Below, one piece after another: positions 48,332 through 57,005 of a DNA stretch of 64,000 nt; position 1 is the stretch's first letter, and each line of letters opens with the position of its first letter. The stretch is from 12-FULL-44-12b sp964348525 (GTDB taxonomy: Bacteria; Patescibacteriota; Minisyncoccia; Phycocordibacterales; Zambryskibacteraceae), in assembly GCA_964348525.1 (NCBI GenBank), contig CAYGCY010000001.1:1-64000 (forward strand). Reading direction: 5' to 3'. A program made the translations under genes and the position numbers. The notes under the pieces were generated by a model that saw only the letters and a list, made by a program, of their open reading frames with translations, was not told the DNA's origin and did no database searches.

Positions 48332-48802
48332 ATGCGTATTTTTATAGGTAGCGATCATGCAGGGCTTGCTCACAAAGAAGAGATAGTGAAGTGCTTAAAA
48401 GGGGGTGGACATGAGGTGGTGGATTGTGGAGCATATGAATACGACGAAAGCGATGACTATCCAGATTTTGTTTCAAAAGTTGCTCGTGAAGTGTCTCAGA
48501 ATCCCGCAAATTCCAAAGGAATAGTTTTAGGAGGTTCGGGGCAAGGGGAAGCGATGGTTGCCAACCGTTTTAAAAAAGTGCGCGCTGTCGTCTTTTACGG
48601 AAGCAAAGATACCATCCCTGAAGATCACAATGTTATCGAGCTTGCTCGCACGCATAATGACGCAAATGTTTTATCTATAGGCGCAAGGTTTGTGACAACG
48701 GAAGAGGCAATAGACGCGGTTCAGAGATTTTTGGACACTCCGTTCAAGGGTGAGGAAAGACACGCAAGAAGGATTGCTAAGATAGACCATCTACATGAGT
48801 GA
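48332..48802 (+). CDS. rpiB: Ribose-5-phosphate isomerase B
   Basis: 156 residues: IGSDHAGLAHKEEIVKCL, DYPDFVSKVA, then GIVLGGSGQGEAMVANRFKKVRA. The position of the catalytic Cys of E. coli RpiB is Gly here and a Glu follows (GQGEAM), as in the mycobacterial type, which uses Glu as base. It interconverts ribose-5-P and ribulose-5-P. It overlaps the next gene by 8 nt. Confidence 0.93.
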   Translation: MRIFIGSDHAGLAHKEEIVKCLKGGGHEVVDCGAYEYDESDDYPDFVSKVAREVSQNPANSKGIVLGGSGQGEAMVANRFKKVRAVVFYGSKDTIPEDHNVIELARTHNDANVLSIGARFVTTEEAIDAVQRFLDTPFKGEERHARRIAKIDHLHE

Positions 48803-49499
48803 AATAATTCCAGCTATTTTAGAAAGAAGTTTTGAAGAAATAGAAAAAAAGGTCAGGATGATTTCTGAGGTGAGTCCTTTTGTACAGGTGGATATAGTTG
48901 ATGGTGTGTATGGGAAAGAGAAAACATGGCCTTTTATTAAAGGTGAGGATGAAAATTTAAAAAAATTGGTTCAAGAAGACCAGTCACTTCCAGAATGGGA
49001 GTCGGTGTCATACGAATTTGATTTGATGGTAGATAACCCAAGGGCTTTAGCAGATACATTTGTTATGGCGGGCGCATCTAGAATTATTGTTCACTATTCG
49101 TCATTTAAAGATGAACAAGAGCGAGAAGTATTTCTCCGTGATTTTAAGAAAAAATATAATTTGCCAGAACCGCTTTCAGTCGAGCTTGGTTTAGCAATTG
49201 GCGCAGATATAAATATAGAAGAAATTTTAAAATACAAAGACACAATTGATTTGGTGCAGTTAATGGGGATTGATCATGTAGGGCAACAGGGGGAAATATT
49301 TAATGAAAAAACAATAGCGCGGGTAGCAGAACTAAAAAAACTTTTGCCAGAAATGACTATCCAAATTGATGGGGGGATAAAAGAAGAAACTATAAAACCA
49401 TTAGTAGAAGCTGGGGCGGGTAGGCTAATAATTGGCTCTACAATCTGGAACGATGAAGACCCTGTCGATGAGTATGAAAAGCTCTCAGAAATGGTCTAA
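48795..49499 (+). CDS. rpe: Ribulose-phosphate 3-epimerase
   Basis: 234 residues in a TIM barrel: IIPAILERSFEEIEKKV, PFVQVDIVDGVYG (metal Asp), SRIIVHYSSF (His), IQIDGGIKEETIKPLVEAGAGRLIIGS. Slightly longer and more divergent than standard Rpe, so a related sugar-phosphate epimerase remains possible. The operon context with rpiB and transketolase supports Rpe. Confidence 0.85.
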   Translation: MSEIIPAILERSFEEIEKKVRMISEVSPFVQVDIVDGVYGKEKTWPFIKGEDENLKKLVQEDQSLPEWESVSYEFDLMVDNPRALADTFVMAGASRIIVHYSSFKDEQEREVFLRDFKKKYNLPEPLSVELGLAIGADINIEEILKYKDTIDLVQLMGIDHVGQQGEIFNEKTIARVAELKKLLPEMTIQIDGGIKEETIKPLVEAGAGRLIIGSTIWNDEDPVDEYEKLSEMV

Positions 49500-49504
49500 A
49501 AATA

Positions 49505-49572
49505 TCTAAAACAAAAGTACCTTATCACGGAGAGATATACCGCGCTCCTAAATGAGGTATTTTTGTTTTAGA
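49505..49572 (+). repeat. Loop-conserved hairpin, family A, copy 5
   Basis: A 20-bp stem (49505-49524 with 49553-49572) contains two G-T pairs and the exact core GGAGAGATATACCGCGCTCC at 49529-49548. It begins 6 nt after the rpe stop codon. Arms are clearly related to copies 1 and 2. Confidence 0.87.
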
Positions 49573-49678
49573 TAGCATAAAAATGTCCCACTACAGGCAG
49601 TAAAACTTGTTTCTAAACGAGATGTTTTGGCCTTGTGTTAAATACAGCTCTAAAGAAGCTAATGATATAATTATCCTA

Positions 49679-50569
49679 ATGGAGGCATCTTTTTTAGATG
49701 ATAATAAAAAGTCAGAGCTCATGGTAAAAGCGAATGAAATTCGCGAATCTATTATTGAAATGCTTGTAGAGGCAAAATCTGGACACACCGCGGGGCCACT
49801 CGGTATGGCAGATATTTTTACCCTTCTTTATTTCCATGTTTTAAATCATGATCCCAAAGACCCGCATAATAAAAACCGCGACAGACTAGTGCTTTCAAAT
49901 GGGCATATTTGTCCTGTGTACTATGCGACGCTCGCTCACGCTGGGTATTTTCCTGTGAAAGAGTTAAAAACACTTCGTAAATTTGGCTCGCGCTTGCAGG
50001 GGCACCCACATCGCGACTTCTTGAATATTTTAGAAACATCTAGTGGTCCACTTGGTTCTGGATTAGCGCAAGCCGTTGGAATGGCGCTTGGTCTCCGAAT
50101 GGACCCGCCTAAAGGTGAGACAAGTAAAAATCCCGCGAGAGTTTTTGCACTTATGTCAGATGGAGAGCAGGAGTGTGGTGCAACTTGGGAGGCAGGAATG
50201 CTTGCTGGGAAAGAAAAATTAAATAATTTGGTCGGGATTATTGATAGAAATTATATTCAAATAGACGGATTCACGGAGGATGTAATGCCACTTGAATCAC
50301 TTTCGGACAAATGGAAAGCATGGAACTGGCATGTTATTGAAGTAGATGGCCACAATTTTGAAGATGTAAATGATGCAGTTGAGGAAGCCAAAACCATTTT
50401 TGCTAAACCCGTGATGATAATTGCGCATACAATTCCAGGAAAGGGAGTGAAGGAATTTGAAAAAGACTATCGTTGGCACGGGAAGCCCCCAACAATTGAT
50501 GAGGGCAAAATGGCAATGAGAGAATTAAGGAGTTTAGGGGGGAAGATAACTGGGTATCACAATGACTAA
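49679..50569 (+). CDS. Transketolase, N-terminal (TPP-binding) subunit
   Basis: About 296 residues from ATG 49679 (TATAAT ends 7 nt upstream). It carries SGHTAGPLGMADIFTLLYF, SNGHICPVYYATLAHAGYF, SSGPLGSGLAQAVGMALG and the TPP motif SDGEQECGATWEAGM...IIDRNYIQIDG. It is the first half of a split transketolase; the second half is at 51158. Together they perform two-carbon transfers of the non-oxidative pentose-phosphate pathway. Confidence 0.94.
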   Translation: MEASFLDDNKKSELMVKANEIRESIIEMLVEAKSGHTAGPLGMADIFTLLYFHVLNHDPKDPHNKNRDRLVLSNGHICPVYYATLAHAGYFPVKELKTLRKFGSRLQGHPHRDFLNILETSSGPLGSGLAQAVGMALGLRMDPPKGETSKNPARVFALMSDGEQECGATWEAGMLAGKEKLNNLVGIIDRNYIQIDGFTEDVMPLESLSDKWKAWNWHVIEVDGHNFEDVNDAVEEAKTIFAKPVMIIAHTIPGKGVKEFEKDYRWHGKPPTIDEGKMAMRELRSLGGKITGYHND

Positions 50570-51161
50570 CGAAGACAATAAAAAAATAATAAATTTTCTT
50601 TTTGAAATGGGAACGATGCGCAAATTGCCTAGAATGCATAGGCAAAATCTTCTTACTGATGATATGTCAGACAATATAGCTACACATTCTTATAGAGTTA
50701 CTTTGATTGGTTGGTTTCTAGCTAAAATGGAAAAGGTTGAACCATACAAAGTTGTGATGATGTGTCTAGCGCACGATATGAGTGAAGTAAGATCAGGGGA
50801 TCACAATTGGGTTCACAAGCGGTATACAAAAATCTTTGAAGATGAGATAAAGAAGGAACAATTGGGGCAACTCCCATTTGAAGACCTATTTGAATTATCT
50901 AGTGAGTACGAAAAGAGAGAGAGCAAAGAGGCGATTGTAGCAAAGGATGCAGATTTATTAGACCAAATTTTTTTGTTAAGGGAATATGTTTGGCAGGGAA
51001 ATAAGGAGGCACAAATTTGGTTAGACGGGAAAGGTGAAGATAAAATAAACAGACAATTTAAATCATTAAAAACTGATAGTGCCAAAAAATTAGCTAAAAT
51101 GGCAATGGAAACACCTCCATCAGATTGGTGGAATGACATTTTTACACACCAAAATAGATGA
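50562..51161 (+). CDS. HD-domain hydrolase (YfbR/5'-nucleotidase-like)
   Basis: 199 residues with the HD pattern NIATHSYRVTLIGWFLA, MCLAHDMSEVRSGD and AKDADLLDQIFLL (H...HD...D). It resembles 5'-deoxynucleotidases of the YfbR/HDDC2 type, which dephosphorylate deoxynucleoside monophosphates. It overlaps both flanking transketolase halves by a few nt, so all three are co-translated. A link to ribose-phosphate recycling is plausible. Confidence 0.87.
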   Translation: MTNEDNKKIINFLFEMGTMRKLPRMHRQNLLTDDMSDNIATHSYRVTLIGWFLAKMEKVEPYKVVMMCLAHDMSEVRSGDHNWVHKRYTKIFEDEIKKEQLGQLPFEDLFELSSEYEKRESKEAIVAKDADLLDQIFLLREYVWQGNKEAQIWLDGKGEDKINRQFKSLKTDSAKKLAKMAMETPPSDWWNDIFTHQNR

Positions 51162-52135
51162 TAAATAAAACCTTAAACAAAAAAATATTTGATAAGGATT
51201 GCGAACAGGTGCCAATAAGGCATGGTTTTGGTGAAGGGCTGGTTATTGCGGGGGAGAAAGATAAAAATGTAGTGGTTTTATGTGCAGACCTGACAGAATC
51301 AGCACAGGCCATCTTTTTTAAAGAAAAATTTCCTGAAAGGTTTATTGAAATTGGAGTGGCAGAACAAAATTTGGCGGGGGTCGCATCAGGAATTTCTGCA
51401 ACAGGTAAAATCCCTTTTATTACTTCCTATGCAATGTTTTCTCCAGGGAGAAACTGGGAACAAATTCGCACCACAATTGCATATAACAATAGACCAGTAA
51501 AAATTGCAGGCTCTCATACCGGAGTGTCAGTAGGCCCCGATGGGGGGACACATCAAGCGCTAGAGGACATTGCCATAATGCGCACGATGCCAAGAATGGT
51601 CGTTATCTCACCATGTGATGCGATTGAAGCAAAAAAAGCCACTGTGGCAATAGCCAAAACAAACACTCCTGTTTATATTCGCCTTGCTCGTGAAAAAACT
51701 CCTGTGATGACTACAGAAGAAACTCCTTTTGAAATAGGCAAAGCACAAATTTTTTATGAAAGCGCAAAGCCGGAGGTCGCGCTAGTGGCAACTGGTGCAT
51801 TGGTTCACAAGGCGTTACAAGTTGCTAAAAAACTTGAAAATGAAATTGGAGTAATTGTTGTAAATCTTGCAACAATAAAACCGCTAGACGGTAAAACTAT
51901 TTTAGATGTTGCCAAAAGAGCAGGAAGAGTGGTCACGGTGGAAGAACATCAAATAATGGGTGGAATGGGTTCGGCTGTATCTGAGTTTTTGTCGGCTAAT
52001 TATCCAGTACCAATAGAGTTTGTGGGCATAAAAGACCAATTTGGCCAATCTGGTACTCCAGACGAGCTGATTGAACACTATGGGCTTGGAGTAGCTGGTA
52101 TAGAAAAAGCAGTTAGAAATATTTTGAAAAAATAA
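51158..52135 (+). CDS. Transketolase, C-terminal (pyrimidine-binding) subunit
   Basis: 325 residues: RHGFGEGLVIAGEKDKNVVVLCADLTESAQAIFFKEKFPERFIEIGVAEQNLAGVASGISATGKIPF, then GPDGGTHQALEDIAIMRTMP and the C-terminal domain with VTVEEHQIMGGMGSAVSEFL. It contains the activating Glu (VAEQNL). It pairs with the product of 49679-50569. Confidence 0.94.
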   Translation: MINKTLNKKIFDKDCEQVPIRHGFGEGLVIAGEKDKNVVVLCADLTESAQAIFFKEKFPERFIEIGVAEQNLAGVASGISATGKIPFITSYAMFSPGRNWEQIRTTIAYNNRPVKIAGSHTGVSVGPDGGTHQALEDIAIMRTMPRMVVISPCDAIEAKKATVAIAKTNTPVYIRLAREKTPVMTTEETPFEIGKAQIFYESAKPEVALVATGALVHKALQVAKKLENEIGVIVVNLATIKPLDGKTILDVAKRAGRVVTVEEHQIMGGMGSAVSEFLSANYPVPIEFVGIKDQFGQSGTPDELIEHYGLGVAGIEKAVRNILKK

Positions 52136-52539
52136 TGAAATTTAATCTTGACAAGATGTTTGGTTTTGTAGACCCAGTAGATGAAGTGTCTATGAACCCT
52201 GTCGAGGAAATGAAAAAGGCCCAGAGTGTGGCCAAAACTGAAAGGGAAGCCATATCCAATTTGCAGCGCGCGATAAATGAAATTAATTCAGCAATTAATT
52301 CACTCAAAGACAGATTGGAAAAAGAACATACAAGTTTGGGTAAAGAACAGCAAGAAGAGATAGAGGAGAGAATAGAATTTTTGTTTGGCGAAAGGGAGAG
52401 GCTATCTTCCTTACTTCTTGATAAAACTTTTGAAGCGGAAGAAGCCGAGGAATATGTGGCAAAGGTGAATACGGAAGTAGATAAAATAAGGAATAAGATT
52501 TTTACTGATAAACTTGAGCGTGATTTGCCTTTGCAATAA
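52135..52539 (+). CDS. Small coiled-coil protein
   Basis: 134 residues, mostly coiled coil (about 25-125) rich in Glu, Lys and Leu, with no membrane segment. It starts on the last base of the transketolase stop (1-nt overlap). Function unknown. Confidence 0.7.
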   Translation: MKFNLDKMFGFVDPVDEVSMNPVEEMKKAQSVAKTEREAISNLQRAINEINSAINSLKDRLEKEHTSLGKEQQEEIEERIEFLFGERERLSSLLLDKTFEAEEAEEYVAKVNTEVDKIRNKIFTDKLERDLPLQ

Positions 52540-52540
52540 G

Positions 52541-52756
52541 ATGAAGTTAGGAATTTATAGGCACACAAAAAGTGGCAGAGAATACCGAGTGCTGTTTGTT
52601 GCTAAACATTCAGAAACACTTGAGGATTTTGTCATTTATGAAGCTCAATATGAAAACGACATGTCAAAATATTGGGCTAGACCTGTAGCGATGTTTTTGG
52701 AGCAAATAGAGATAGACGGTACCCTGAAACCAAGATTTGAATTTTTGAGAGATTAA
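52541..52756 (+). CDS. DUF1653 family protein
   Basis: 71 residues from ATG 52541, 1 nt after the previous stop: MKLGIYRHTKSGREYRVLFVAKHSETLEDFVIYEAQY, then YWARPVAMFLEQI, the DUF1653 pattern. A small, widespread domain of unknown function. It closes the operon and overlaps the convergent kinase gene by 4 nt. Confidence 0.87.
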   Translation: MKLGIYRHTKSGREYRVLFVAKHSETLEDFVIYEAQYENDMSKYWARPVAMFLEQIEIDGTLKPRFEFLRD

Positions 52757-53757
52757 GCAATCTTACTTACAGAATAATCAGGTCTTTTTTTAAGTTCTTC
52801 TTGAATTTGGCTTTGTGAGAGGAGCCCTTCTCTTGCGCCTATGTATCTGCAGACACTCATTCCGTTCACGGCGCCCCAAGATAGTGCTTCGGGTAAATTC
52901 TTCTCCAAAACTAGTGCGGAGGTACAGGCGGAAGCAAAAGCGTCCCCCGCGCCAGTTCTTTCAAAGGCTTCCTCCTCGGGATTAAATTCGGGAGCAAAAT
53001 ATATGCCGGTCTTATCAGCGCCATATGCTCCTTTTGGCCCAAGGGTAATTACGACTGATTGAGGCCCTAGCATGTGAAGACCCAGAAGTAATTCTTTTAT
53101 GTCTGTACCAGATGGTTTATCCAAAATTTTTTCTGCCTCCTCGTTATTGCAAAAGAAAATTTCTGTACGAGTGTAAATATCTTTCAATTTCTCTACCCCC
53201 AAACTCATTTGAAATGTTCCGGGCTGAAATGCTAACTTTACATTTGGGTGCGAGCTTAAATATTGTGCAATCTCTTCGTGATATTTTTCTGTATTAGGTC
53301 CGAGAGAAGATAAATATATCCACTTCGGCTCGTTTATATTTGGCAATGAGTAAATAAATGGCTCATGTTTTACCAAAATAGTGCGGTCTTTGTCATACCA
53401 AAGTACATAGTGATAGTTTGTTTTTTTGTCGCGCTCTATTTTTATAAGTTTTATATCTACCCTTTCTTTTTCCAAGGCTTTTAAACATTCTCTACCATTT
53501 TCATCTCCTCCAATATTTGCGATAAGGGAAGATTTTAGGCTAAGGCGGGACATGGCAACACTAGCATTAGAAGAATTACCAACGGCTGGTACTATTTTTG
53601 CTGACTCGTAAGGAATTTTATCTCCAAAGCGCATTGAAATAGTGCAGTTTTCATCGTTTAAATCACAGGTCACTCTCGCGTCTTTCAGGCGAATAAATGC
53701 GTCCATTGTGATATCTCCTATACAGATTACATCTAAAGATTTCTTAAAAAATGACAT
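52753..53757 (-). CDS. PfkB-family carbohydrate kinase
   Basis: About 334 residues from the ATG at 53757; a much longer open frame extends upstream but runs antisense to the aldolase gene. The PfkB/ribokinase fold shows AVGNSSNASVAMSRL, NIGGDENGRE and the catalytic signature RTGAGDAFASACTSAL (Asp base). It lies divergent to fba with 34 nt between starts, suggesting a sugar-phosphate kinase. Substrate (ribose, fructose or 6-phosphofructose) is unresolved. Confidence 0.9.
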   Translation of the reverse strand: MSFFKKSLDVICIGDITMDAFIRLKDARVTCDLNDENCTISMRFGDKIPYESAKIVPAVGNSSNASVAMSRLSLKSSLIANIGGDENGRECLKALEKERVDIKLIKIERDKKTNYHYVLWYDKDRTILVKHEPFIYSLPNINEPKWIYLSSLGPNTEKYHEEIAQYLSSHPNVKLAFQPGTFQMSLGVEKLKDIYTRTEIFFCNNEEAEKILDKPSGTDIKELLLGLHMLGPQSVVITLGPKGAYGADKTGIYFAPEFNPEEEAFERTGAGDAFASACTSALVLEKNLPEALSWGAVNGMSVCRYIGAREGLLSQSQIQEELKKRPDYSVSKIA

Positions 53758-53791
53758 ATAGAGAATTATAGCAGAGTGATACAATGGGCAT

Positions 53792-54646
53792 ATGACATTA
53801 AAAGAAGCAATACTAGAGGCAGAAAAAAAGGGTGTGGCGATAGGGCACTTCAATGTATCAGATTCTGAAGGTTTCAATGCAGTTATAGATGGTGCGAAGG
53901 AGCTCGGGGTGCCTGTAATAGTGGGAGTTTCAGAAAATGAGAGGAGTTTTTTAGGTGTCGCTGAAATAAGGGCGTTAGTTGCGGTAGAAAAAGAAAAAGG
54001 ACTGCCTATTTTTCTGAACGCAGACCATACATATTCTGTGGAGGCGAGCAAAGAAGCGGTGGATGCCCATTTTGACTCTGTAATCATAGATGGCGCTGAA
54101 AAACCGTTTTCCGAAAATATTGCTATGACAAAAGAGGTAGTTAAATATACAAAAGACATTTTTCCGGATATTTTGGTGGAAGGAGAGCTTGGTTTTATAG
54201 GCACAGGTTCAAAAATACTTGATGAAATACCAGATGGGGTATCCGAAACCACACAAACCACTCCTGAAGACGCGAAGATATTTGTAGAAGAAACCTTTAT
54301 AGATCTTTTCGCTCCGTCAGTTGGAAATATTCACGGGCTTGTTTCAACAGGTGAGCCAAAACTTAATATAAAAAGGATAAAGGAGATAGCGAACGCTGTA
54401 AAAGTGCCATTGGTTCTTCATGGGGCTTCTGGGAATACTGATGAAGATATAAGAGATGCAATTGAAGCAGGGATAAGAATAGTTCACATAAACACAGAGC
54501 TCCGTTTGGCGTATAAAAAGGGTATTAAAAAATCTGTAATGAGCTCCGACGAGCTTGCACCATACAAATTTATGGCTGAAGGGGTGGAAGAAATGAAAAA
54601 AGTGGTTATAGACAAACTAAAGCTTTTCAATGGACTTAAAAAATGA
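53792..54646 (+). CDS. fba: Class II fructose-bisphosphate aldolase
   Basis: 284 residues: GHFNVSDSEGFNAVIDGA, zinc-binding LNADHTYS, VEGELGFIGTGS, GNIHGLVSTGEPKLNIKRIKEI, LVLHGASGNTDEDI and VHINTELRLAYKKG. It cleaves fructose-1,6-bisphosphate to GAP and DHAP, feeding gap upstream in this cluster. TACAAT ends 6 nt before the ATG. Confidence 0.93.
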   Translation: MTLKEAILEAEKKGVAIGHFNVSDSEGFNAVIDGAKELGVPVIVGVSENERSFLGVAEIRALVAVEKEKGLPIFLNADHTYSVEASKEAVDAHFDSVIIDGAEKPFSENIAMTKEVVKYTKDIFPDILVEGELGFIGTGSKILDEIPDGVSETTQTTPEDAKIFVEETFIDLFAPSVGNIHGLVSTGEPKLNIKRIKEIANAVKVPLVLHGASGNTDEDIRDAIEAGIRIVHINTELRLAYKKGIKKSVMSSDELAPYKFMAEGVEEMKKVVIDKLKLFNGLKK

Positions 54647-56267
54647 GTTAAAAAATATTTTTAGTGGCGAAGTTTTGGCAGACAACGCTACCCTAGAAAA
54701 ATATTCGAGAGACGCCTCCATATTTAAGGTAGTGCCCAAGTGTGTGGTTTTTCCAAAAAACTCAAAAGACGTAGAAAGTCTTGTGAGATTTGTGTCTGAA
54801 AATAAAAAAAATGACCCGAGTCTCTCAATTACAACAAGAGCTGGTGGCTCATGCATGGCGGGAGGGCCACTAAACGATTCGATAATTTTAGATACCACAA
54901 AATATCTCACAGGCATTTTGTCATGGGGGAGTGACAGCGCAGTGACTCTTTCCGGCACTATGTACAGAGATTTTGAAAAAGAATCACTTTCTAGAAATTT
55001 GCTCTTGCCATGCTTTACAGCGTCTAAAAATATGAATGCTATTGGAGGAATGATAGGGAATAACAGCGCTGGAGAAAAAACTCTTAAGTATGGAAAGATG
55101 GAAAAGTATATAAAGAAACTCAGCATGGTTTTTTCAGATGGCGTGGAAAGAGAAATAAAACCGCTTACTTTTGAGGAGCTTGAAAATAAAAAAAGGCAGA
55201 ATGACTATGAAGGAGAAGTGTATAGGAAACTCGATCAATTATTGGAAGGCAATAAAGAAATAATAGAAAACGCGAGACCAAAAGTTTCTAAAAATTCAGC
55301 CGGATATTATTTGTGGAATATAAAACAAGAAGGCGTGTTTGACCTCAACAGGCTAATAGTAGGCTCTCAAGGCACCCTTGGTATTGTTACTAAATCAGAA
55401 ATAAATCTTGTAAGACCGGCTTCAAAATCAAAAATGCTGGTCATTTTTATACGCAATCTCAATCATCTTGGCGATATTGTGAATGAGATTTTAAAGAAAA
55501 ATCCGGAAACATTGGAATCATACGACGAGTCAACCTTAAAGTTTGCCATGCGGTACATACCAGAAATCATAGGACTTATGAAAGTTAGGAACTTTTTTAA
55601 GCTAGCCCTCTCTTTTATCCCAGAAGTTTTAATGACTCTTCGTGGAGGACTGCCAAAGCTTGTGATACTTGCGGAATTTACAGGAGAGAGTGATGAAGAA
55701 TTGGAAACCACAGCCATGCAAGTAAAAGATTCGCTGAAAAAGTTTCATCCAGTCTTGAGAATCACGCATTCATCGCTTGAAGAAGAAAAATATATGACCA
55801 TAAGGCGTGAAAGTTTTAATTTATTAAGAAAACACGTAAGAGGGTTAAAGACCGCACCTTTTATAGACGATGTGTGTGTAAAGCCTGAATATTTGCCAGA
55901 ATTTTTACCCAAACTAAGAGCGATTTTAGATAAATACAAATTGTTTTATACCATTGCCGGTCATGCGGGTGACGGTAATTTCCATGTCATCCCACTAATG
56001 GATTTAAAACAAAAGAAAGATAGAGACTTAGTATTACCCGTTTCAAAAGAAGTTTATTCACTTGTAGCGGAATACCACGGCTCTATAACTGCCGAACACA
56101 ATGACGGCATAATTCGTACACCATTTTTAGAACAAATGTATGGGAAGGAAATAGTGAAGCTGTTTCAAGAAGTAAAAGAGATATTTGACCCTCAGAACAT
56201 CTTTAATCCTGGTAAAAAGGTAGGGGGTACAACAGAGTATTTAGAGGAGCACATCATTACAGGCTAA
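54630..56267 (+). CDS. FAD-linked oxidase (GlcD / D-lactate dehydrogenase type)
   Basis: 545 residues. The FAD_binding_4 domain contains TTRAGGSCMAGGPLNDSIILD and NAIGGMIGNNSAGEKTLKYGK. The C-terminal FAD-oxidase domain ends with AGHAGDGNFHVIPLM and EHNDGIIRTPFLEQMYG, where His residues are typical of 2-hydroxyacid dehydrogenases. Probably oxidises D-lactate or a related acid. It has no Fe-S domain. Start overlaps the end of fba by 17 nt. Confidence 0.9.
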   Translation: MDLKNELKNIFSGEVLADNATLEKYSRDASIFKVVPKCVVFPKNSKDVESLVRFVSENKKNDPSLSITTRAGGSCMAGGPLNDSIILDTTKYLTGILSWGSDSAVTLSGTMYRDFEKESLSRNLLLPCFTASKNMNAIGGMIGNNSAGEKTLKYGKMEKYIKKLSMVFSDGVEREIKPLTFEELENKKRQNDYEGEVYRKLDQLLEGNKEIIENARPKVSKNSAGYYLWNIKQEGVFDLNRLIVGSQGTLGIVTKSEINLVRPASKSKMLVIFIRNLNHLGDIVNEILKKNPETLESYDESTLKFAMRYIPEIIGLMKVRNFFKLALSFIPEVLMTLRGGLPKLVILAEFTGESDEELETTAMQVKDSLKKFHPVLRITHSSLEEEKYMTIRRESFNLLRKHVRGLKTAPFIDDVCVKPEYLPEFLPKLRAILDKYKLFYTIAGHAGDGNFHVIPLMDLKQKKDRDLVLPVSKEVYSLVAEYHGSITAEHNDGIIRTPFLEQMYGKEIVKLFQEVKEIFDPQNIFNPGKKVGGTTEYLEEHIITG

Positions 56268-56307
56268 CGCTTGCCAATAGCACTATTTGAGATATAATCT
56301 CTAGCCT

Positions 56308-56964
56308 ATGTTGAGTCTTTCGGTTAAAACTAGAAAAACAGAGGAAAATGTTGATGCCTTGAGAAAAAGCGGTTTCATCCCTGCAGTTTTTTATGGCAAA
56401 AAGACGGAATCAACTCCAATCTCTATCTCTCTTGTGGATTTCAAAAAAGCTTATAAACAAGCAGGGGAATCAGGTGTAGTGACCCTAAAAGGTGATATCG
56501 AGGAAGTAGACACTCTTATCAACGATATAGATTTTGACCCAGTTACTGGAGTACCTCGCCACGCAGATTTTTATGTATTCGACAAAATGAAAAAAATGGA
56601 AGTGGATGTCCCTGTGGAATTTGTAGGTGAAGCGCCAGCTATAAAAGCGGGTCTTCTCGTTGTGAAAGTTATGCACGATATAAAAGTGGAAGCCCTTCCT
56701 ACAGCTATACCACACTCTATAGAGGTTGATATTTCAAAACTAGAAAAAGATGGGGATGTAGTTTCTGTAAAAGATTTGTCTGTTCCAGCAGGAGTTTCCA
56801 TAGTAGACAATCCGGAAGACACAGTAGCGTCGGTGCAGACACCTAAAGAAGAAAAAGAAGAAGTGCCTGTAGACCTATCCGCCATAGAGGTAGAAAAGAA
56901 AGGCAAGGAGGCTAAAGAAGGAGAAGAAACGATGCCTCCAGAAGGAGAGCCTAAAGCAGAATAA
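56308..56964 (+). CDS. rplY: Ribosomal protein bL25 (CTC type)
   Basis: 218 residues: an L25 N-domain (RKSGFIPAVFYGKKTESTPISI, IDFDPVTGVPRHADFYVF) and a C-terminal TL5/CTC beta domain, with an acidic tail. It binds 5S rRNA. TATAAT (56293-56298), with TTGCCA 16 nt before it, ends 9 nt before the ATG, a clear leaderless promoter. Confidence 0.95.
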   Translation: MLSLSVKTRKTEENVDALRKSGFIPAVFYGKKTESTPISISLVDFKKAYKQAGESGVVTLKGDIEEVDTLINDIDFDPVTGVPRHADFYVFDKMKKMEVDVPVEFVGEAPAIKAGLLVVKVMHDIKVEALPTAIPHSIEVDISKLEKDGDVVSVKDLSVPAGVSIVDNPEDTVASVQTPKEEKEEVPVDLSAIEVEKKGKEAKEGEETMPPEGEPKAE

Positions 56965-56985
56965 AACAGCCACTCGGCTGTTTTT
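56963..56985 (+). terminator. Terminator after rplY
   Basis: AAAACAGCC pairs with GGCTGTTTT (loop ACTC). The -10 box of the next gene (56988-56993) begins 2 nt later, so the two units are packed end to end. Confidence 0.82.
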
Positions 56986-57005
56986 GCTATAATTAAGTCT
57001 CAAGA

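Noticed and set aside
53758..54261. 168-codon N-terminal extension of the PfkB-family kinase
   Set aside because: It lies wholly antisense to the class II aldolase and its promoter. The kinase fold starts at the internal ATG 53757.
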